Assembly: GCA_944386565.1 (NCBI GenBank)
Contig: CALXBO010000001.1
Location: 1 to 64,000 of the forward strand
Source of the DNA: an uncultured Ruthenibacterium sp.
GTDB taxonomy: Bacteria; Bacillota; Clostridia; Oscillospirales; Ruminococcaceae
Length of the DNA: 64,000 nucleotides
Direction: 5' to 3'
The notes under the pieces: generated by a model
Seen by the model: only the letters and a program-made list of their open reading frames with translations
Databases searched by the model: none
Told to the model about the DNA's origin: nothing
Made by a program: the position numbers and the translations under genes
Shown here: positions 58,469 to 64,000 of the stretch, piece after piece
How the letters are laid out: every line of letters starts with the position of its first letter
Numbering within the stretch: the stretch's first letter is position 1

Positions 58469-59509
58469 ATGAGCATTACAAGCACATTTTTCGGACGCAC
58501 GCAGAGCGGCAGAGATGTGTATCTCTACACGCTGGAAAACAAAAACGGGATGCGCGTGGAGGTGATCGAGTACGGTTGTGCCGTCAAGAGCATCATCGTG
58601 CCGGACCGTACGCGCGGCGCGCGCGACGTTGTTCTGGGGTATGCGACGCTCGAGGACTATGAGCTCGCCACGGCTTCCGTGGGCGCGTTTGTCGGACGCG
58701 TGGCCAACCGGATCGAGAACGCGGTGTTCACGGTGGAGGGAAAGACGTATCATCTGGCGCAGAACAACGGGAAAAACCACCTTCACGGCGTGCTGAACAA
58801 GACGGTTTTCCATGCGTCCGTTGAAGACGACCGCCTTGCGCTGCGCTACACCAGTCCGGATGGGGAAGAAGGGTTCCCCGGCACGGTGGAAATCTGCGTG
58901 ACGTACACCCTGACGGACGAAAACGCTCTCGTCATGGATTACACGGCTACGACCGATGAGACGACGATCCTCAACTTCACGAACCACAGCTACTTCAATC
59001 TCGAGGGTGCAGAGAGCGGATCGATTGAGGAACAGACGCTGATGATCCGCGCCAAAGAATTCTGCGAGGGCAACGAAGAGACCTGCCCGACGGGACGCAT
59101 CCTGCCGGTGGCGGGTACGCCGTTCGACTTCACCAAGGAAAAGCCGATCGGCCGGGATCTCTTCTCCGACGATCCCCAGCTTCGCATGGCGCACGGGTAC
59201 GATCACAACTTTGTGCTCGACAAGGATTACGGTGAGCTGGCCCTCGTGGCGACCGCTTATTCCGCGCGCACGGGCATCGTGATGGATACCTATACCACGC
59301 AGCCGGGCATGCAGCTGTATACGGCGAACTTCCTCGGCAACGACACGCAGCCCGGCAAGACGGGCGCGATGCATGCGAATTATCAGGCGTTCTGTCTGGA
59401 GACGCAGCACTATCCATGCACGCCGTCGCACCCGGAATTCCCGTCGATTGAAGTACATCCGGATGAAGAATATCACGAGACGACGATTTACAAATTCTCT
59501 GTACGCTGA
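58469..59509 (+). CDS. galM: Aldose 1-epimerase (mutarotase)
   Basis: 346 residues; interconverts alpha and beta hexoses. GRVANRIENAVF, NNGKNHLHGV (substrate Asn/His), NFTNHSYFNLEG (catalytic His) and the catalytic Glu in AFCLETQHYPC are conserved. GAAAGAGGAA precedes ATG 58469. Cotranscribed with deoC. Confidence 0.96.
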   Translation: MSITSTFFGRTQSGRDVYLYTLENKNGMRVEVIEYGCAVKSIIVPDRTRGARDVVLGYATLEDYELATASVGAFVGRVANRIENAVFTVEGKTYHLAQNNGKNHLHGVLNKTVFHASVEDDRLALRYTSPDGEEGFPGTVEICVTYTLTDENALVMDYTATTDETTILNFTNHSYFNLEGAESGSIEEQTLMIRAKEFCEGNEETCPTGRILPVAGTPFDFTKEKPIGRDLFSDDPQLRMAHGYDHNFVLDKDYGELALVATAYSARTGIVMDTYTTQPGMQLYTANFLGNDTQPGKTGAMHANYQAFCLETQHYPCTPSHPEFPSIEVHPDEEYHETTIYKFSVR

Positions 59510-59516
59510 ATAAGAG

Positions 59517-59551
59517 AATCCGCAAGCCCGCGGCGGCCTGCGGATTTTTTT
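59517..59551 (+). terminator. Terminator after galM
   Basis: AATCCGCA with TGCGGATT around a GC-rich loop, then TTTTT. Confidence 0.9.
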
Positions 59552-59560
59552 GAATCCCCC

Positions 59561-59588
59561 TTGAACGAACGAGTCAATCGTGTATGAT
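59561..59588 (+). promoter_or_regulatory. Promoter of the TetR-ABC exporter operon
   Basis: TTGAAC, 16-bp spacer, TATGAT. The -35 and spacer contain TTGAACGAACGAGTCAA, with 4-bp inverted ends and repeated CGAACGA-type units, a weak candidate for the TetR site. Confidence 0.65.
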
Positions 59589-59607
59589 GATAAAAGGGGG
59601 GAGGAAG

Positions 59608-60219
59608 ATGACGGATTCATTCCGGGCGCTGCCGGAGGAAAAGAAAGAGCGCGTTTTCGCTGCGGCCATTCAGGTGTTCGCCGCGAGGGACTACAAACAC
59701 GCCTCAACGGATGACATTGCGGCAAAGGCGGGCGTGTCGAAGGGAATCTTGTTTTACTGGTTCCGAAACAAGCGGGAACTGTATCTTGACTGCATGGCGT
59801 ATCTGAGCGATGCGACCCGCCGTGCATTTGAACAGGTGCGGTTTGAAGATGTGACAGATTTTTTTGAGCTGATGGAACTGGGCGGGCGCGTCAAGACGGA
59901 ACTTGCCTGCCGCGCGCCTCATTACACGGAATTTGCAATGCGCGCGTATTTCAGTGAGGAAGAATGGATCGCGCGTGCCGCGTATGATCTGACCGGGCAG
60001 ACGCAGACCGAAGAGTGTTTCCGGAACATCGACTGGAGCAAATTCCGCGAGGGTGTCGACGGAAAACATGTGCTGCAGATGCTTGTCTGGATGATGACGG
60101 GCTATCTTCAGGAAAAACAGCGCGGAGACGCACCGCTGGATTTCGAAGAGGCCATGGAGGAGTACCGGCGCTGGGCCGGGATCTTCCGGCGGTACGCGTA
60201 TAAGGAGGAATATCAATGA
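59608..60219 (+). CDS. TetR family transcriptional regulator
   Basis: 203 residues. The N-terminal HTH is in HASTDDIAAKAGVSKGILFYWFRNKRELYL (residues about 32-60). The C-terminal ligand domain is all-helical. GGGGAGG sets the start at 59608. Its stop overlaps the ATPase gene (ATGA), so it is cotranscribed with the exporter and probably autorepresses. Confidence 0.92.
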   Translation: MTDSFRALPEEKKERVFAAAIQVFAARDYKHASTDDIAAKAGVSKGILFYWFRNKRELYLDCMAYLSDATRRAFEQVRFEDVTDFFELMELGGRVKTELACRAPHYTEFAMRAYFSEEEWIARAAYDLTGQTQTEECFRNIDWSKFREGVDGKHVLQMLVWMMTGYLQEKQRGDAPLDFEEAMEEYRRWAGIFRRYAYKEEYQ

Positions 60220-61100
60220 ATGTGATGGAGCTGCGCGGCGTGACAAAGGATTACGGCCGCGGTCGCGGCGTGTTTGACTTGTCTCTGACGATTGCACAGG
60301 GGGACTCTCTGGGATATCTCGGCCCGAACGGAGCAGGAAAAACAACGACCATCCGCCAGATGATGGGATTCACCCGCCCGGGAAAGGGCACGGTGCGCGT
60401 GTTCGGGAAAGACCCGTTCGGGTGTGCCGAGGTGCAGAAACGCATCGGGTATCTGCCCGGAGAGACGGCGTTCCCGGGCGACATGACCGGTGACGCATTT
60501 CTGCGCTTTGTCGCGGGCTTGAAAGGCGTCAGGGATATGAAGCGGGCGAACGAACTGCGCGAGCGCTTTGAGCTGGACGGCCGGACGCGCCTGAAGAAAA
60601 TGTCCAAGGGAACGCGGCAGAAAGTAGCCCTGATCTGCGCTTTTCTGCACGATCCCGAACTGTATCTTCTCGATGAGCCCACCAGTGGGCTCGATCCTCT
60701 GATGCAGCACCGGTTTGCCGAACTCGTCGCCGAAGAGCGGGGCAGGGGAAAGACGATTCTGCTGTCGTCGCATCTCTTCGAGGAGATCGAACGGCTGTGC
60801 GGCCGCGCGGCGATTCTGCGCGCGGGGCGCATCGTTGCCTGCGAACAGATGGAGGAGATGCAGAAATCGCGCAGCCGCATTTTCCACATTGTATTCCACG
60901 CAGAAGATGCGGCGGAGGCGTTTCTCCGCGTATTTCCGGCGGCACAGCGGCAGGAAAAGGAGATCTTCCTCACCGTGCCGCAGACGGATGCGGAGCGTGT
61001 GCTCCGCCTTGCGGTCACGTATGGAGTGGAGGACCTGACAGTGCGTGCCCAGACGCTGGAAGAGCTGTTTCTGCATTATTATGACGGGGGGCAGGCGTGA
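60216..61100 (+). CDS. ABC transporter ATP-binding protein (BcrA/CcmA-like)
   Basis: 294 residues. Walker A GPNGAGKTTTIRQ, signature MSKGTRQKVAL in place of LSGGQ (common in drug-export ATPases of this group), Walker B LYLLDEPTSGLDP, and the H-loop LLSSHLFEEIE. The extra 80 C-terminal residues resemble the regulatory tail of BcrA-type proteins. It pairs with the permease that starts at its stop codon. Confidence 0.94.
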   Translation: MNVMELRGVTKDYGRGRGVFDLSLTIAQGDSLGYLGPNGAGKTTTIRQMMGFTRPGKGTVRVFGKDPFGCAEVQKRIGYLPGETAFPGDMTGDAFLRFVAGLKGVRDMKRANELRERFELDGRTRLKKMSKGTRQKVALICAFLHDPELYLLDEPTSGLDPLMQHRFAELVAEERGRGKTILLSSHLFEEIERLCGRAAILRAGRIVACEQMEEMQKSRSRIFHIVFHAEDAAEAFLRVFPAAQRQEKEIFLTVPQTDAERVLRLAVTYGVEDLTVRAQTLEELFLHYYDGGQA

Positions 61101-61894
61101 TGGTAAAACATTTGTTGGCGCGCAGCGTCCGGTCCAATCTCGGGCTGCTCGGTATTATTCTTGCGGTATTGGCGATGTACGGCGGAATCATCGTTACGAT
61201 GTACGATCCGGAACTCGGCGATACGCTCAACAGCATGGCCGCAGCGATGCCGGAACTGTTTGCGGCGTTCGGCATGGCGGGAACTCCCGCAACGCTCACG
61301 GAATTCCTTGTCAACTATCTCTACGGATTCCTGCTTCTTGTGTTTCCGCTCGTGATGTCCATTCTGCTGGCAAACCGGCTGGTGGCTTCGTATGTGGACA
61401 GCGGCGCGGTGGCATATCTGCTGGCGTCTCCGCACAGCCGCGCCGCGATCATCGCAACACAGGCGGTCGTCCACATCGTCTCAAACTGGATTTGTCTGGC
61501 GATTTTTTACGGCGGATGCTCGGCGTTCTGCGAGATGATGTTCCCCGGAGAACTGGACTGGACAGCGCTTGCGCGCGTGACGCTCGGCCTTGCGGCCATG
61601 CACTTTTTCTTCGGCGGGCTTCTGTTTGCCAGCGTCTGCATCTTCAATGATGCAAAGCCGGCCGTGGGCGTCGGAACTTCGCTGACGGTTCTGTTCCTCC
61701 TCATCCAGATGGCAGAGCAGGTCAGCGACAAATTCGACTGGCTGCAATACCTGACGCCCGTGACGCTGTACCGCACAACGGAGCTGATGGAGGGCACAGG
61801 CGGCGTCTGGCAGGCGTGTGTCCTCGCGGGCGCGGGGTTTGTGATGTATCTCGCGGGCGGGATCATTTTCTGCCGCAAGGACATCAGCGCCTGA
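61100..61894 (+). CDS. ABC transporter permease (ABC-2 type exporter)
   Basis: 264 residues with six membrane helices. VRSNLGLLGIILAVL opens it and the VYLLASPHSR-type SGAVAYLLASPHSRAAI loop precedes TM3, as in ABC-2 exporters. The ATG overlaps the ATPase stop by 1 nt; a GTG one codon earlier is possible. With the ATPase it should form a 2+2 exporter for an unknown compound sensed by the TetR. Confidence 0.88.
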   Translation: MVKHLLARSVRSNLGLLGIILAVLAMYGGIIVTMYDPELGDTLNSMAAAMPELFAAFGMAGTPATLTEFLVNYLYGFLLLVFPLVMSILLANRLVASYVDSGAVAYLLASPHSRAAIIATQAVVHIVSNWICLAIFYGGCSAFCEMMFPGELDWTALARVTLGLAAMHFFFGGLLFASVCIFNDAKPAVGVGTSLTVLFLLIQMAEQVSDKFDWLQYLTPVTLYRTTELMEGTGGVWQACVLAGAGFVMYLAGGIIFCRKDISA

Positions 61895-61902
61895 ATCAAT
61901 CA

Positions 61903-61943
61903 AAAAACGCGGCGTTCCGATCACTCGGAACGCCGCGTTTTTG
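61903..61943. terminator. Bidirectional terminator between the exporter and gpmI
   Basis: A perfect 18-bp stem (61903-61920 with 61925-61942) around TCAC with A and T runs at its base. Confidence 0.95.
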
Positions 61944-61955
61944 TATGCGGTAAAC

Positions 61956-63479
61956 TTATTCGATGATGCTCTTGCCGGTCATTTCCGCGGGCTGCGGGAG
62001 CTCGAGGATCTTCAGCATCGTCGGCGCGATGTCGGCCAGAACGCCGCCCTTGCGCAACGTCACGTCGCCCAGACCCGCCACCAGGAAGGGAACGGGATTG
62101 GTCGTGTGCGCGGTGAAGGGGTGCTCGGGATCTTCGTCGTACATCTTGTCGGCGTTGCCGTGGTCGGCCGTCAGCAGGACAGCGCCGCCCTTGGCCAGAA
62201 CCGCGTCAATCACCTTGCCGGCGCACGCATCCACGGCCTCGACAGCCTTCACGGCGGCGTCAAAGACGCCCGTGTGGCCGACCATGTCGCAGTTGGCGAA
62301 GTTCAGGATGATGACGTCATACTTGTCGGACTCGATGCGCTTGACGCACTCGTCTGCAACGAGATAAGCGCTCATCTCCGGCTGCAGGTCGTACGTGGCA
62401 ACCTTCGGGCTGTTGATCAGCGCGCGGTCCTCACCCTCGAACGGAGCTTCGACGCCGCCGTTGAAGAAGAACGTGACGTGCGCGTATTTCTCCGTCTCGG
62501 CGATGCGCAGCTGGGTCTTGCCGTTCTTGGCGAGGTACTCGCCCAGAACGTTCGTCAGTGCTTCCGGCTTGAAGGCCACGTCCACATTGGGCATCGTGGC
62601 GTCATACTGCGTGAAGCAGACATAGTGGACGGGGAAGCGGCCGTTGCGGCGCTCAAACCCGGTGAATGCGTCGTCCACAAACGTACGGGTGATCTCACGC
62701 GCACGGTCGGGGCGGAAGTTGAAGAACACAACGCTGTCGCCCTCGCTCACGCGGCCGCCCTCGCAGGTCACGGCAGGCACGACGAACTCGTCCGTCACGC
62801 CGTCGGCGTAGCTCTTCTCCATTACTTCCACGGGCGCGCCGTGCACGCCTTCGCCGTACACGAATGCGGCATAGGCTTTCTCCACGCGGTCCCAGCGGTT
62901 GTCGCGGTCCATCGCGTAGTAGCGGCCGGTGACGGACGCGATTTTGCCCACGCCGATCTCGGCCATTTTGGCTTCGAGCTCTTCGATGAAGCCCTTGCCG
63001 GAGTCGGGCGGAACGTCACGGCCGTCCATGATGGCATGGACGTACACGTTCTCCAGACCCATGCGCTTGGCCATCTCAAGAAGACCGTACAGGTGGGTGT
63101 TGTGGCTGTGCACGCCGCCGTTCGACAGAAGGCCGATCAGATGCAGCGCCTTGCCGTTTGCCTTCGCACTCTCCATCGCAGCGGTGAGCGCTTCGTTCTT
63201 GAAGAAGTCACCGTCCTGAATGGATTTCGTGATGCGGGTCAGCTCCTGATACACGATGCGGCCCGCGCCGATGTTGGTGTGACCGACTTCGCTGTTGCCC
63301 ATCTGGCCCTCAGGCAGGCCGACGTCCATGCCGGACGCACCGATGGTAGTGTAGGGGCACTCGGCAAACAGTTTGTCGAGATTCGGGGTCTTGGCGGCGA
63401 CGATGGCGTTGCCGTACGTCTCGTTCGGCACCCAGCCAAAGCCGTCCAGAATGCAAAGAAGCAGAGGTCTTTTTGCCAT
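61956..63479 (-). CDS. gpmI: 2,3-bisphosphoglycerate-independent phosphoglycerate mutase
   Basis: 507 residues; interconverts 3- and 2-phosphoglycerate with two Mn ions. [13 protein letters not shown] (metal Asp), the catalytic Ser in [38 protein letters not shown], and [11 protein letters not shown] are conserved. AAAGGAG precedes the start. It follows tpiA by 25 nt on the minus strand, part of a glycolytic operon. Confidence 0.97.
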   Translation of the reverse strand: MAKRPLLLCILDGFGWVPNETYGNAIVAAKTPNLDKLFAECPYTTIGASGMDVGLPEGQMGNSEVGHTNIGAGRIVYQELTRITKSIQDGDFFKNEALTAAMESAKANGKALHLIGLLSNGGVHSHNTHLYGLLEMAKRMGLENVYVHAIMDGRDVPPDSGKGFIEELEAKMAEIGVGKIASVTGRYYAMDRDNRWDRVEKAYAAFVYGEGVHGAPVEVMEKSYADGVTDEFVVPAVTCEGGRVSEGDSVVFFNFRPDRAREITRTFVDDAFTGFERRNGRFPVHYVCFTQYDATMPNVDVAFKPEALTNVLGEYLAKNGKTQLRIAETEKYAHVTFFFNGGVEAPFEGEDRALINSPKVATYDLQPEMSAYLVADECVKRIESDKYDVIILNFANCDMVGHTGVFDAAVKAVEAVDACAGKVIDAVLAKGGAVLLTADHGNADKMYDEDPEHPFTAHTTNPVPFLVAGLGDVTLRKGGVLADIAPTMLKILELPQPAEMTGKSIIE

Positions 63480-63504
63480 AAAAGGTTCTCCTTTATTGTA
63501 GAGA

Positions 63505-64000
63505 TTATTTGCTCGCGGCAGCGACGATCGTGCCGAACGCGTCTGCCTTCAGGGAAGCGCCGCCGATCAGGCCGCCGTCCACATCGGGCTTCGACAGCAG
63601 CTCGTCGGCGTTGCCGGCGTTCATGCTGCCGCCGTACTGGACAGTCACGCCCTCGGCGACCGTCTCGCCGTACAGCTCGCCCAGAACCTTGCGGATGGAA
63701 GCGCACACTTCCTGCGCCTGATCGGACGTAGCGGTGCGGCCCGTTCCGATGGCCCAGACCGGCTCGTACGCGATGACGACGTTCTTCATCTCTTCGGCCG
63801 TCACGCCCAGCAGAGCGATCTTCGTCTGCATACGGACGAGCTCTTCCGTCACGCCCTGCTCGCGCTGCTCAAGGCTCTCGCCGACGCACACGATGACTTT
63901 CAGGCCGGCGGCCAGAGCGGCGCGCGCGCGCTTGTTCACGGTGACGTCCGTCTCGGCGAAGTACTGGCGGCGCTCGGAGTGGCCGACGATGACGTACTCA
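63505..64000 (-). CDS. tpiA: Triose-phosphate isomerase (5' part beyond the window)
   Basis: The last 165 codons of the gene; the reading frame continues past the end of the window. VGHSERR with the electrophilic-region His opens the visible part, the catalytic Glu is in [12 protein letters not shown], and the phosphate loop in [11 protein letters not shown] and [12 protein letters not shown]. It interconverts dihydroxyacetone phosphate and glyceraldehyde 3-phosphate. gpmI is downstream; gap and pgk are probably upstream, outside the window. Confidence 0.96.
   Translation of the reverse strand, partial: EYVIVGHSERRQYFAETDVTVNKRARAALAAGLKVIVCVGESLEQREQGVTEELVRMQTKIALLGVTAEEMKNVVIAYEPVWAIGTGRTATSDQAQEVCASIRKVLGELYGETVAEGVTVQYGGSMNAGNADELLSKPDVDGGLIGGASLKADAFGTIVAAASK

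Noticed and set aside
61941-63731. 596-codon plus-strand frame opposite gpmI and tpiA
   Set aside because: A shadow of two well-identified glycolytic genes.

Overview
The window is 64 kb of a GC-rich Bacillota chromosome, most likely a Clostridia member (Oscillospirales or Christensenellales grade; this placement is inference). The signs are the long S10-spc-alpha ribosomal operon in Gram-positive order with zinc-type S14, the tepA next to ftsK/spoIIIE arrangement, RqcH, Rex, class III fructose bisphosphatase, BlaI/M56 signalling, and AAGGAGG-type ribosome binding sites on nearly every gene. No prophage, insertion sequence, rRNA gene or CRISPR array was seen. Coding density is high and the only gene-free stretch above 300 bp is the leader of the ribosomal operon.

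Layout. 1-4.9 kb: a minus-strand redox cluster (small coiled-coil protein, iron alcohol dehydrogenase, carboxymuconolactone-decarboxylase/cupin fusion, flavodoxin) opposite a LysR regulator, then a YitT-type membrane protein behind a possible attenuator. 4.9-6.7 kb: a discoidin-like domain protein and a membrane-anchored XRE regulator. 6.7-9.4 kb: tRNA-Arg(CCT), a CPBP protease, tadA, a short-chain dehydrogenase and a small membrane protein. 9.4-12.9 kb: DUF1858, trmK, Nif3-like and rqcH. 13.0-28.7 kb: one promoter, a 320-nt structured leader and 31 translation, secretion and transcription genes from rpsJ to rplQ. 28.7-31.3 kb: xpt, a GNAT enzyme, a PH-domain protein and trmO. 31.3-35.1 kb: acn-icd-rex, joining citrate-to-2-oxoglutarate enzymes with an NADH-sensing repressor. 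35.3-41.8 kb: tepA, ftsK, a YgiQ radical SAM protein, a ComEC-like metallo-beta-lactamase protein and a DUF3006 protein.

41.8-48.7 kb is the most unusual part. It holds a C39-type peptidase divergent from a BlaI repressor, a giant 1295-residue BlaR1-like M56 membrane protease and a 540-residue lipoprotein. Two 18-bp operator-like dyads sit on the blaI promoter. The M56 protein replaces the usual penicillin sensor with about 880 extracellular residues that begin with Asp-box (BNR) repeats. This looks like a protease-relayed envelope-sensing system with an unknown signal.

48.8-64 kb: an AEC transporter and an rRNA methyltransferase, a radical SAM activase-like protein, class III fbp, a DUF2569 zinc-ribbon protein with a tyrosine phosphatase, a nucleoside and deoxyribose salvage set (deoD, cdd, BMP lipoprotein, deoC, galM), a TetR-controlled ABC exporter, and the glycolytic genes gpmI and tpiA, the latter cut by the window end.

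Recurrent regulatory themes are extended -10 promoters of the form TGG-TAnnnT, and intrinsic terminators whose U-tracts run almost directly into the ribosome binding site of the next gene.
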